From positions 124,001 to 188,000 of the forward strand of contig NZ_JAJISP010000004.1 of assembly GCF_022132145.1 (NCBI RefSeq): a stretch of DNA of 64,000 nucleotides, written 5' to 3'. The position numbers were made by a program, and so were the translations under genes. The DNA comes from Pseudomonas sp. MMS21 TM103 (GTDB lineage: Bacteria; Pseudomonadota; Gammaproteobacteria; Pseudomonadales; Pseudomonadaceae). This document shows, piece after piece, positions 17,654 to 26,026 of the stretch (position 1 is the stretch's first letter; the number at the start of each line of letters is the position of its first letter). The notes beneath the pieces are model-generated. The model saw only the letters and a list, made by a program, of their open reading frames with translations. It had not been told where the DNA came from and ran no database searches.

Positions 17654-18928
17654 TTAGTGCAAGTAATCCTGAACGCGGTAATAGGCACCCACCACCGGCA
17701 AGAACCAGGGCGTTCCGAAGTGCCCGGGAATCGCTGGCCAGTTCAATTCCCGCCAGGGGTTGGCCTCGTTTTTGCCGTCCATGACCTCAGCCATGGCCTG
17801 TCCCATAAGTACCGACATTTGTACCCCATGACCGCTATAACCCATGGAGTGGTACACGCCGCCATGCTGGCCGGCACGTGGCAGGCGATCCGAGGTCATG
17901 TCCACCAAGCCGCCCCAGCAGTAGTCCAGCTTCACCCTCGCCAACTGTGGGAACATATGCCCCATCGCAGCCTGCAGCACGCTGCCGCTCTTGGCGTCGG
18001 AGTTGCCGCCGGACATGGCGAAGCGCGCACGCCCGCCGAACAGCAGGCGATTGTCCGGTGTCAGACGGAAGTAGTTACCGATGATGCGGCTGGTGACATA
18101 GGAACGTCGTGCCGGTAACAGGCTGTCGATCAGGGTTTCCGGCAAGACTTCGGTGGCGACCACGAAGCTGCCCACCGGCACGATCCGCCGCCGATACCAG
18201 CCCAGATCACCGTGTTGGCAGGCGCCAGTCGCCAGCAGAATCTGCTTGGCTTGCAGCGCGCCCTTGCTGGTGTTGACCAGATAGCCGCCGGCATTGGCTT
18301 TCCAGGCCTTGACCAGCGTGTCCTGGTAGATCAGCGCACCACGTCGCGCGGCTGCCTCCGCCAAACCGATGCCGAAGCGCCCGACATGCATCTGCACGCC
18401 GTTGCGCTGCAACAGGCCACCGTGGAATTCGGCCGAGTCGACTTCGGCGCGGGCTTGTTCGGCGGACAGCAGCTCGACGTCGGCGTCGACTTCCCGGCGA
18501 ATCAGTTCGCAGGTTCGCGCCAACCCTTCATAGTGCATGGGCTTGGCAGCCAGCTTGAGCTTGCCATTGCGCTTGAGGTCGCAGGCGATCTGCTCCTGCT
18601 CCACCAGCGCGACCACGCTCTGCACAGCACGCTCGTACGCCTGGTAATAGGCCCGAGCCCTATCGGCCCCGAGACTGGCGCTGAGGGCGGCGTAATCCTG
18701 GGCGACGCCGGTACTGCAGTGGCCACCATTACGCCCGGAGGCTTCGCCAATCACCCGACCCGCCTCCAGCACCACCACACTGGCCCCCTTCAGGGCCAGC
18801 GCTCGGGCGGCCGACAAACCGGTGAAGCCGCCACCGACGATGGCCACGTCCACCTGCCTCGGAAGCGCCCCGGTCTGCGCTCCGGTAAACGCCGGCGACG
18901 TGTCGAGCCAGTAGGAATCGCTGTGCAT
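17654..18928 (-). CDS. FAD-dependent amine/amino acid oxidoreductase, PuuB/PauB-like
   Basis: A 424-residue DAO-family flavoprotein of the gamma-glutamylputrescine oxidase (PuuB/PauB/OrdL) group. Landmarks: SYWLDTSPAFTG at the N-terminus, the FAD motif VAIVGGGFTGLSAARALALK at residues 28-47, the GRNGGHCSTG loop near 70, the LTPDNRLLFGGRARF block near 300, and the C-terminal MGYSGHGVQMS near 365. These enzymes oxidise a C-N bond of glutamylated polyamines or related amino compounds to an aldehyde. It is the same length as, and clearly homologous throughout to, the oxidase at 27478-28752. An aldehyde dehydrogenase lies two genes upstream on the same strand and could take its product. Confidence 0.88.
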   Translation of the reverse strand: MHSDSYWLDTSPAFTGAQTGALPRQVDVAIVGGGFTGLSAARALALKGASVVVLEAGRVIGEASGRNGGHCSTGVAQDYAALSASLGADRARAYYQAYERAVQSVVALVEQEQIACDLKRNGKLKLAAKPMHYEGLARTCELIRREVDADVELLSAEQARAEVDSAEFHGGLLQRNGVQMHVGRFGIGLAEAAARRGALIYQDTLVKAWKANAGGYLVNTSKGALQAKQILLATGACQHGDLGWYRRRIVPVGSFVVATEVLPETLIDSLLPARRSYVTSRIIGNYFRLTPDNRLLFGGRARFAMSGGNSDAKSGSVLQAAMGHMFPQLARVKLDYCWGGLVDMTSDRLPRAGQHGGVYHSMGYSGHGVQMSVLMGQAMAEVMDGKNEANPWRELNWPAIPGHFGTPWFLPVVGAYYRVQDYLH

Positions 18929-18965
18929 GTCTAACCCCTTTTACTCTGAAGAGTGGCTGCTGTAA

Positions 18966-19634
18966 CTAGAGACCGACCAGACCAGCCAGTCCGCCGATAT
19001 CGGCGATCTGCCGGTAGCTGTAGCAGGCGTTGCCTGGCTGTTCGTGGCCACGGGCAACAAAGGCCTTGTTCTTGATTTTCATGTCGTCGGCCGGCATCAA
19101 GTCGTAGCGGAAGCTTGAGGAGACATGCAGGATGTCTTCAGGACCGCAACCGAGGTTGTCGAGCATGAATTCAAAGGCTTGCAGACGTGGCTTGTAGGCC
19201 TGGGCCTGCTGGGCGGTGAAGACCTTGTGGAAAGGCGCACCGAGTTTGTCGACGTTGGACATGATCTGCTCGTCCATCGCATTGGAGAAAATCACCAGGG
19301 GAATCTTGTCGGCGATCTTCGACAAACCGGCCGGCACGTCGGCATGCGGACCCCAGGTCGGCACGGCGTCATAGTAGAGCTGGCCTTCGCCACGGTACTC
19401 GACACCCCAACGCTTGCAGACGCGCGCCAAAGCGGTCTTGAGGATCTCGTCGTAAGGCTTCCAGTCGCCCATCACTTGATCCAGTCGATAGGCCGAGAAA
19501 TCCTTGACGAACTGATCCATCTGCTCAGGGGCAATGCGATCGGCGAACAGTTCGCGCGTCAACGGTCCCATCTGGAAGTTGGTCAGCGTGCCGTAGCAGT
19601 CGAAGGTGATGTACTTGGGTCGAAGAAAGCTCAT
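18966..19634 (-). CDS. haloacid dehalogenase-like hydrolase, type II (L-2-haloacid dehalogenase family)
   Basis: A 222-residue HAD protein. Motif I is YITFDCYGTLTNF with the nucleophilic Asp at about residue 10, motif II is VIFSNA near 112, the catalytic Lys is in AYKPRLQAFEF near 147, and motif III is the acidic pair region HVSSSFRYDLMPADDM near 170. These match the haloacid dehalogenase type II subgroup, whose members hydrolyse C-halogen bonds or phosphate esters. The typical Ser/Asn triad for dehalogenation is present (SNA), yet most such proteins in amino-acid clusters have unknown substrates. It lies 37 bases upstream of the PuuB-like oxidase and is probably cotranscribed with it. Confidence 0.85.
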   Translation of the reverse strand: MSFLRPKYITFDCYGTLTNFQMGPLTRELFADRIAPEQMDQFVKDFSAYRLDQVMGDWKPYDEILKTALARVCKRWGVEYRGEGQLYYDAVPTWGPHADVPAGLSKIADKIPLVIFSNAMDEQIMSNVDKLGAPFHKVFTAQQAQAYKPRLQAFEFMLDNLGCGPEDILHVSSSFRYDLMPADDMKIKNKAFVARGHEQPGNACYSYRQIADIGGLAGLVGL

Positions 19635-20006
19635 TAGGGCAGTCCTGAAAGTTCGTTGATGAACATGGTGTCGCCTGCATGGCCCCTACTTTCAGGAGCG
19701 ACGATGCGTCGCATCACCACAGCTTTATTACAGCACTACGAAACCAGCAGATGACGTCAAAAGTGCGCGCCGCTCGGTACAAACCACCGTTTTACGGGTC
19801 GGCCTCAGCAGAGGCTGCGGAGCGCTCCAAAAGCGAGCGAACCTCCTATTCATGCACGTTAGCGGGCTATCGAAACGCCCGCCCGATCACCCCACGGCCC
19901 TGGCGCCGCAGAACCTACGCCAGCCTCAACGAAAACGGGCGCGCCCTGAGGACGTGCCCGTTCATGCTGCCGCGAGGCTTGAGGCCGGCGGCGCCGGCCA
20001 GTGGAT
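19635..20006. other. intergenic region with a terminator-type hairpin
   Basis: About 370 bases between the HAD gene and the aldehyde dehydrogenase gene on the same strand. The right end holds the hairpin at 19930-19962, which would end the aldehyde dehydrogenase transcript. The left part (19640-19760) should carry the promoter for the HAD/oxidase genes. No convincing gene is seen. Confidence 0.5.
19930..19962 (-). terminator. rho-independent terminator after the aldehyde dehydrogenase gene
   Basis: Inverted repeat AACGGGCGCG (19934-19943) / CGTGCCCGTT (19953-19962). Read on the minus strand the stem is followed by TTCG, a short T tract. It lies about 45 bases past the aldehyde dehydrogenase stop. 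Confidence 0.6.
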
Positions 20007-21479
20007 TCAACCGGCGATATCGATCAGCACACTCTTATGACGCAAGTTGGCAGCGAAGGCTTCGCTGCCCAGATCCTTACCGATACCCGAGCGCTTATAG
20101 CCCCCGGTCGGCAGGATGTGATCGTTGCTACGCCCGTAGCGGTTGACCCACACCGTGCCGACTTCCAGGCCGCGAATCAGGCGCAGCGCACGGTTGAGGT
20201 CGGCGGTGTGCACCCCGGCAGCGAGGCCGTAGGTAGGGTGCTCGGCAAGACGTAGAGCCTGCTCTTCATCCTCGAAGGTCTGCACTGTCAGCACCGGGCC
20301 GAAGATTTCCTCGAGCACCGCGGGGTTGCGACTGTCCGGCGCGCTCAGCAGTGTCGGCTGATAGTAGGCGCCGCCAAGCCCCTCGATCGGGCCACCGCCC
20401 TCCAGCACTTCGGCGCCGACCAGGCGCGAACGCTGGACGATACCGTCGATCCGCTCGGCCTGTTGCCGGGAGATGATCGGCGACAGGCTGGTCTGCGCCG
20501 ACCAGGTGTGGCCGGGGCGCAGCTCGCGGAAGTAGCCCTGCAGGTACTCGACGAAGGGCTCGAGAATCGATCGCTCGATAATCAGCCGTGACCCGGACAC
20601 GCAGACCTGCCCGGCATTGCCGGTGATACCCATAGCGACGCTGCGGGCAGTCTTCTGCAGGTCCGGGACATCGGCGAACACCAGTTGCGGGCTCTTGCCG
20701 CCGAGCTCCAGGGTCACCGGCTTGGGCCCGAACTTGGCGCAGGTGGACATGATGCTCGCGCCGGTGGCGGTGGAGCCGGTGAAGGTCACCTTGCTGATTC
20801 GCGGGTGACGACACAGCGCATCGCCAGTGAGCCGCCCGTCACCCTGCACCACATTGAAGATGCCCGCCGGGATCCCCGCCTGCACTGCCAGCTCGGCATA
20901 GCGCAGGATGGAAAAGGGCGTCAGCTCCGAGGGTTTGAGCACCACCGCGTTGCCTGCCGCCAGGGCCGGTGCAACCTTCCAGTTGGCCATACTCAACGGA
21001 AAATTCCACGGCGCGATGGCACCGACCACCCCATAGGGTTCGGCGATCTGCATGCCCAGACGATCACGCTGGGTCGCCGCGACCTGGCCGCCGTGCTTAT
21101 CGGCGAGTTCGGCGAAGAAGCGCAGTACCTCGGCCACATAGGGTATGTCCCAGCCCAGCACGTCTTTATACGGACGGGTCGAGCCGATCGCTTCGAGCGG
21201 CGCAAGGGTCGCCGCATCCGCCTCGATCAGGTCGGCCCAGCGGCGCATGGCGCGGCTGCGCTCGCGCGGCGGACGGGTCGCCCAGTCGCTCTGGCGAAAG
21301 GCCTGCCAGGCGCTCTCCACCGCCTCGTCGACCAGCGTCGTGTCGGCGACCGGCAATGGAGCGTAGTACTGACCGTCCGATGGTCGCGCCACTTCCAGCC
21401 CCGGCAGGCCGTCGCGGTATCTCCCGCCGATGAAATGGGCACTGCGTACCTTGACGATGCTAGGGTCGAAGCTGTTCAT
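20007..21479 (-). CDS. NAD-dependent aldehyde dehydrogenase
   Basis: A 490-residue aldehyde dehydrogenase. The start at 21479 (MNSFDPSIVKVR) has GGAG seven bases upstream; the frame allows an ATG nine codons earlier but without a good SD. Motifs: APWNFPLSMANWK near 150, KPSELTPFSILR, FTGSTATG near 230, the general-base Glu in TLELGGKSPQ near 255, and the nucleophilic Cys in NAGQVCVSGSR near 288. It resembles betaine/gamma-aminobutyraldehyde-type dehydrogenases. Between the dehydratase and HAD/oxidase genes on one strand, it probably oxidises the aldehyde released by the FAD oxidase. It is one of three aldehyde dehydrogenases in the first 28 kb. Confidence 0.88.
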   Translation of the reverse strand: MNSFDPSIVKVRSAHFIGGRYRDGLPGLEVARPSDGQYYAPLPVADTTLVDEAVESAWQAFRQSDWATRPPRERSRAMRRWADLIEADAATLAPLEAIGSTRPYKDVLGWDIPYVAEVLRFFAELADKHGGQVAATQRDRLGMQIAEPYGVVGAIAPWNFPLSMANWKVAPALAAGNAVVLKPSELTPFSILRYAELAVQAGIPAGIFNVVQGDGRLTGDALCRHPRISKVTFTGSTATGASIMSTCAKFGPKPVTLELGGKSPQLVFADVPDLQKTARSVAMGITGNAGQVCVSGSRLIIERSILEPFVEYLQGYFRELRPGHTWSAQTSLSPIISRQQAERIDGIVQRSRLVGAEVLEGGGPIEGLGGAYYQPTLLSAPDSRNPAVLEEIFGPVLTVQTFEDEEQALRLAEHPTYGLAAGVHTADLNRALRLIRGLEVGTVWVNRYGRSNDHILPTGGYKRSGIGKDLGSEAFAANLRHKSVLIDIAG

Positions 21480-21704
21480 AAAGGACTCCAGAAAGGGGCT
21501 TGGCACCGGCTCGGTGCATTGCGTTGCCAGGCCTCCATCCTAGGAAATATCGCCCGATATTTGCTGCGGACTTACCGCCTCGCTCGAGCATTAGCTGCGG
21601 TCTTTCGGGCTTTCCCTTATGTAATCGACTGAAGTACTCCAGACCTCTGGTCACCGCCTCTAGCAGCGGCGATATGGTCAGAGACTTCTGCCCCCCGGAA
21701 AGAT

Positions 21705-22676
21705 TTACTCGGCAACTGCGTAGATCTCGGCCAGGTCGCACAGATCCCAGTTGCCGCCAGTGAGTACCACGCAGACCTTTTCATCCGGCCGGACCTTGAC
21801 GACGCCCGCCAGCAGAGCGCCGATGCCGATCGCGGCGGCGGGTTCGGCGATCAGTTTCGCGTCCTTGGCCAGGGCGCGCATACCTTGGATGATGTGCTCG
21901 TCCTCGACCAGGACGATCTCGTCCACGTAGCGCTCGATGATCGGATAGGGGTTCTGCCCCGGCACGCTGATGCGCAAGCCGTCGGCAATGGTGTTCTTCA
22001 AGGGAAGCGTGGTGCGCTGCTTGTTCAACCTGCTGTGATAGTACTTGGGTGTCAACGCCGGTTCCGCGCCGACGACCCGCACCGATGGCCGGGTTTCCTT
22101 GATGGCGGTGGCGATGCCGGAAATCAGGCCGCCGCCGCCCATGGGGATGATGACCGTATCCACATCCTGCAGGTCTTCGAGGATCTCGCAACCGATAGTG
22201 CCCTGACCGGCCATCACCAGCGGGTCCTCGAAGGCATGGACGGGCACATAGCCGTTTTCCTCGGCGATTTCATACACCCTTTTCCAGCGGGCAGCGGTGT
22301 CGCCATCGAAAAGAATGACCTCCGCCCCGAGGGCTTGCGTATTGGCGATCTTGATCTTCGGGGTGGTCACCGGTAGCACCAGAATGGCTTTCACCCCCAG
22401 CATGCGGGCGGCGTAGGCGAGCCCCTGGGCGTGATTGCCGGACGAGGTGGCGATGATGCCGTTGGCAATCTCTTCCCTGGGCAGCGAGAGCGTCTTGTTC
22501 AGAGCGCCACGAATCTTGAACGCCCCTGTGATCTGCAGGGTTTCGGGCTTCAGATAGAGCTGACAACCGGCGGCTTTCTCTATCTTCTCTGCGCGCAGTA
22601 GCGGCGTATGTTTGATATGGGGTTTCAGCCGTTCCTGGGCTTCTCGAATGTCCTGAATGGTCGGATGGTCGCGCAT
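21705..22676 (-). CDS. PLP-dependent serine/threonine dehydratase family protein (EutB/BhcB-like)
   Basis: A 323-residue fold-type II PLP enzyme. The start at 22676 is taken because GAGAGGAAAC precedes it and it aligns with the family N-terminus. The PLP Lys is in TGAFKIRGA near residue 50, the substrate loop is TSSGNHAQG near 75, and the phosphate-cradle Gly run is GGGGLISG near 175. It lacks the C-terminal ACT regulatory domain of biosynthetic IlvA, so it is a catabolic type. The family dehydrates or deaminates Ser, Thr or 3-hydroxyaspartate. The gene is coupled to an ornithine cyclodeaminase-like gene just upstream, the pairing seen as eutB-eutC in ectoine use and bhcB-bhcD in the beta-hydroxyaspartate cycle. 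Neither complete pathway is present here, so the substrate is open. Confidence 0.85.
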   Translation of the reverse strand: MRDHPTIQDIREAQERLKPHIKHTPLLRAEKIEKAAGCQLYLKPETLQITGAFKIRGALNKTLSLPREEIANGIIATSSGNHAQGLAYAARMLGVKAILVLPVTTPKIKIANTQALGAEVILFDGDTAARWKRVYEIAEENGYVPVHAFEDPLVMAGQGTIGCEILEDLQDVDTVIIPMGGGGLISGIATAIKETRPSVRVVGAEPALTPKYYHSRLNKQRTTLPLKNTIADGLRISVPGQNPYPIIERYVDEIVLVEDEHIIQGMRALAKDAKLIAEPAAAIGIGALLAGVVKVRPDEKVCVVLTGGNWDLCDLAEIYAVAE

Positions 22677-22714
22677 GTAGTTTCCTCTCTCCGTACTGCC
22701 GAAAAAATCACGCG

Positions 22715-23704
22715 TCAAAGGAACGCGAAGAAGGTTCCGACGCTGTTTTCCAGCGCATTGCGATAGATCTTTTCGGCAGTGGTGTTGTCCTGTATGGCCA
22801 TGCCGGTGGAGTCGAAGATGGTGATTTCTTCATCGCTCTCCCGGCCCGGCTTGGTGCCCAGCAGAATCTCGCCGAGCTCACCGTGGATATCGTCCAGGCT
22901 GATGATCTTCTCGTTCAGCGGATGCCAGGTTTCCCCTTTGTCGGTGCACTGCGAGATCGAGTCGTTGACTATCTTGGCGTGCCTGAATATTTCCGGATCG
23001 AGCTCCTGCTTGCCTTTCATATCCGTGCCGATGGCGACGATATGGGTGCCGGGTTTCACCCAGCTCGCTTCCACCAGCGGACCTTTGCCACGGGTGGTGG
23101 TGATCAGGATGTCGGCCTGCTCGACCGCCTCCTTCTTCGAATCCGCCAGGGTCACAGGAATAGCGAACTCGCCTTCGATATCCGCCTTGAAGCGGGCGAG
23201 CGTCTCCGGGTTTCTGCTCCAGGCATGGATCTCTTCGATCTGCATCACCAGGCTAATGGCGCGAATCTGCATCCGCGCCTGGTTGCCGGTACCTATGCAG
23301 GTGACCTTCTTCGCGTTCTTTCTCGCCAGCGCCTTGACCGAGACGGCGCCCGAAGCTCCCGTTCTGAGACCGGTGAGCAGACTGCCATCCATGACGCAGA
23401 TCAGCGCGCAGCTGTTGGCATCGAACAGCAGAACGCTGCCCATACCGCTGGGCACGCCATGCGCGGTCGGGTTATCGAGGAAGCCTCCGGAAGAGGCTTT
23501 CATCGAGATGATTTCATTGGTCTTGCAGTAACCGACCTTGAAGTCGATTTCTCCGCGCGGCGCGGGAAGATGTATCCCTATGTAGTCGGGCTGAACCACC
23601 TGCCCACTGCTGAAAGCCTTGTATGCCTCTTCCACCGTACCTATGACTTCCTTCATAGATATCAATCTGCCGACTTCTTCTTTAGTAAGCAGCAGTGTTT
23701 TCAT
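22715..23704 (-). CDS. ornithine cyclodeaminase / mu-crystallin family protein (EutC/BhcD-like)
   Basis: A 329-residue NAD(P)-binding protein of the OCD/mu-crystallin family. Features: an N-terminal dimerisation part, the conserved [11 protein letters not shown] and [20 protein letters not shown] segments near 70-130, a Rossmann motif [13 protein letters not shown] near 135, and [16 protein letters not shown] near 225. Members either cyclise ornithine to proline or reduce ring or chain imines such as iminosuccinate or pyrroline-2-carboxylate. The start at 23704 is the first gene of the minus-strand run; the region upstream is a long divergent spacer. Next to a dehydratase that releases enamine/imine products, an imine-reducing role is plausible. 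Which imine is used cannot be told. Confidence 0.85.
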   Translation of the reverse strand: MKTLLLTKEEVGRLISMKEVIGTVEEAYKAFSSGQVVQPDYIGIHLPAPRGEIDFKVGYCKTNEIISMKASSGGFLDNPTAHGVPSGMGSVLLFDANSCALICVMDGSLLTGLRTGASGAVSVKALARKNAKKVTCIGTGNQARMQIRAISLVMQIEEIHAWSRNPETLARFKADIEGEFAIPVTLADSKKEAVEQADILITTTRGKGPLVEASWVKPGTHIVAIGTDMKGKQELDPEIFRHAKIVNDSISQCTDKGETWHPLNEKIISLDDIHGELGEILLGTKPGRESDEEITIFDSTGMAIQDNTTAEKIYRNALENSVGTFFAFL

Positions 23705-24331
23705 CTACACGACCTCACTGTTCTCTGATCAGGGCATCTGTTGTTCGCCAGGATTTACCCAAGCATCATCAAGGCGAGATTGCTCGCCATGTTCGGCGCG
23801 AGTCCCACGAGAATGCATTGCCAACTTGCTGCGATTAGTATGCCGCCGAGCGCTCAGCAGAAAATTCCGGATACCCTGGGAATACGCAACTTCCGACTAT
23901 TTTCATCGCCATCGGCGAAAGCAAACGCTCCGGCCCTGCAACCAGGCTCGAGCTGAGTACTCATCGGTCGGGGTGAAGGGCCTGAAGAGCCCAATGATGG
24001 TGGCAACGGGCATGCTCGTTGCCCGCACGCGTCGCTTCGAGCCACCTTCCTCCAAGAGGGAAGGACATACGGAAGGCGAGCAGCAGGTGATGGGCAGAAC
24101 AGTCAGCGCTCAAGTTACAGGACCTGGAGCGCCAATCACTCCGCCCGCCGCAGCATAAACTTCCGAGCGCACCCTCGAAAACGCCCGATTCTGCGATTGC
24201 GCACTACCAATACGACAGCCCTCTGCGGGTCGTGATGCCTAATATAGGATCAGCGCAACGGCATGGGTGATTGGCGTGATGCCTGCCGTAGCCTGGTCTG
24301 CCGCGCCGAATCGACCGACAAGACAGCAGAC
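23705..24331. other. divergent intergenic region, no gene recognised
   Basis: About 630 bases between the divergently transcribed cyclodeaminase-like gene and the small aldehyde-dehydrogenase-like vestige preceding the FAD oxidase gene. Short open frames exist but none resembles a known protein or has a convincing ribosome site. The promoters for both directions must lie here. No regulator gene is present in the region. Confidence 0.4.
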
Positions 24332-24481
24332 ATGGCTCTCAATGCCGATCGTCCCGATCTTGTGCGTGCCGATAACTTCATCGGCGGGCAATGGCCTCAC
24401 CGTATTGAGGCCGCTTCGCAGTACCGTCTGCATTGCGCGCTGCAAAGCCGTAAAACAATAGATTTCAGGCCAGGAGAATAG
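24332..24481 (+). pseudogene. possible N-terminal vestige of an aldehyde dehydrogenase
   Basis: A 49-codon frame reads MALNADRPDLVRADNFIGGQ then W. The DLVRADNFIGGQW pattern is like the start of succinate-semialdehyde-type dehydrogenases, then the similarity ends and the frame closes within the SD region of the next gene. I infer a fossil left when the FAD oxidase gene moved in; chance resemblance is possible because only about 18 residues match. Confidence 0.35.
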
Positions 24482-24482
24482 A

Positions 24483-25808
24483 ATGCCGGCTCCCTTGATC
24501 ACCATTCCGTCCACACCGGAGCTGCCAGAAAGCGCCGATGCCGTCGTCATCGGCGGCGGTATTATCGGCGTATGTGCCGCCTATTACATGGCCCGTCAGG
24601 GTATGAGTGTTGCCTTGATCGAGAAGGGCCGTATAGGCGCCGAGCAATCCAGTCGCAACTGGGGCTGGTGCCGCCAGCAGAACCGCGACGCGCGAGAACT
24701 GCCATTGTCGACCAAGAGTCTCGCGCTCTGGGAAGAGATCACCGCCGACATCGACGAAGACCTCGGTTTCCGCCGCTGCGGATTGCTCTATCTGTCGGAT
24801 AACCAGTCCGAGTTGGACGGCTGGGCGAAATGGCGCGACTTCGCGATCACCCAGGGCGTCACGACCCATATGCTGAGCGGTGCCGAATCCACGCAACGCG
24901 GCGCGGCGACCGGGAAGCCCTGGTTGGGAGGGGTGTTTTCGCCGTCCGACGGCATCGCCGACCCGGCGCGGGCGGCGCCATTGATCGCCAAGGGCGTGCT
25001 CAAGCATGGCGGCTCGCTGCACCAGTTCTGCGCAGCCCGCGGCATCGAAACCGAGGCTGGCCGGGTATCGGGGGTCATTACCGAAAAGGGCGTAATCAAG
25101 ACCCGCCAGGTGGTGATGGCCGGCGGTGCCTGGGCCTCCTCTTTCTGTGCACAACTCGGTATTCGCTTTCCGCAAGCGTCGGTGCGCTCTAGCATCCTAT
25201 CGGTCATGCCGGGGGCTCAGGGGCTTCCCGATGCACTTCATACAAGTGAGGTTAGCGTTACGCGGCGCGGGGATGGCGGCTATACCCTGGCCATTTCCGG
25301 CCGGGCCAATGTGGATCCGACGCCGCAGCAACTTCGCTTCTCATCGTATTTTCTGCCAATGTTCGCCAAACGCTGGCGAGTGCTCTCGCCGGGTGGCCTG
25401 CAGGGTTGGCAGTACGGACACGAGACGTGCAGCAAATGGTCGCTCGACCGGCCTACACCGATGGAACGCGTCCGTATCCTCGATCCGCGCCCGTCAGAGG
25501 CAATCCTCAAGGAAACCCTTGCCCGTGCGCGCCGCCTGTTGCCCACCCTGGGCAGCGTGCCCGTTCAGGCAGGTTGGGCAGGCTATATCGACACCACCCC
25601 AGACGGTGTGCCGGTCATCGACGAAGCGCAAAACCTGCCTGGCTTCATTCTGGCCGCCGGCTTTTCGGGCCACGGCTTCGGCATTGGACCCGGCGCCGGG
25701 CGCCTTATTGCCGAACTGGCGACGGGAAAGACGCCGTTCGTGGACCACACTCAATACACACTTGCCCGCCTGAACAAAGGGGCTTGGGGCAAGGTCTCGG
25801 ATTTCTGA
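24483..25808 (+). CDS. FAD-dependent oxidoreductase, D-amino acid dehydrogenase-like
   Basis: A 441-residue DAO-family flavoprotein. The FAD motif AVVIGGGIIGVCAAYYMARQ begins at residue 20, followed by IEKGRIGAEQSSRNWGWCRQ (the conserved Ser-Arg-Asn-Trp-Gly-Trp block of this subgroup). The C-terminal FAD/substrate signature is near 395 (FILAAGFSGHGFGIGPGAG). Proteins with the SRNWGWCRQQNRD block are FAD-dependent amino acid oxidoreductases distinct from DadA and from the PuuB-like enzymes in this window. The start follows GGAGAATAG at ideal spacing. It is a single gene on the plus strand, closed by a hairpin, between two minus-strand modules. The substrate is unknown, probably a D- or N-alkyl amino acid. 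Confidence 0.85.
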   Translation: MPAPLITIPSTPELPESADAVVIGGGIIGVCAAYYMARQGMSVALIEKGRIGAEQSSRNWGWCRQQNRDARELPLSTKSLALWEEITADIDEDLGFRRCGLLYLSDNQSELDGWAKWRDFAITQGVTTHMLSGAESTQRGAATGKPWLGGVFSPSDGIADPARAAPLIAKGVLKHGGSLHQFCAARGIETEAGRVSGVITEKGVIKTRQVVMAGGAWASSFCAQLGIRFPQASVRSSILSVMPGAQGLPDALHTSEVSVTRRGDGGYTLAISGRANVDPTPQQLRFSSYFLPMFAKRWRVLSPGGLQGWQYGHETCSKWSLDRPTPMERVRILDPRPSEAILKETLARARRLLPTLGSVPVQAGWAGYIDTTPDGVPVIDEAQNLPGFILAAGFSGHGFGIGPGAGRLIAELATGKTPFVDHTQYTLARLNKGAWGKVSDF

Positions 25809-25827
25809 CAATCTTCCCTCGCTGTTT

Positions 25828-25853
25828 TGGCGGGAGCCTTGCTCCCGTCTTCT
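25828..25853 (+). terminator. rho-independent terminator between convergent genes
   Basis: Inverted repeat CGGGAG (25831-25836) / CTCCCG (25842-25847) followed by TCTTCTT, 22 bases past the FAD oxidase stop. It may also serve the convergent aldehyde dehydrogenase operon read from the right. Confidence 0.6.
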
Positions 25854-26026
25854 TCCCGTATGCATCCGGACATCAAATGCCCAAATGATCGATTCCCGGG
25901 TTCAGACCGAAGCCATGCCCGGAACACCCCGCCGCAGGGAAGAAGCCTGAAACTGCATCCACGGCAGAGATCGCCGGCACTCCATCGACTGGGCAATCAG
26001 TTTCATAATTATTGGGCTATTGACCA

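Noticed and set aside
21705..23704. A full ectoine-degradation (eut) operon
   Set aside because: Only EutB/EutC-like members are present. No EutD/EutE hydrolases, no ectoine transporter and no EnuR regulator are seen nearby.
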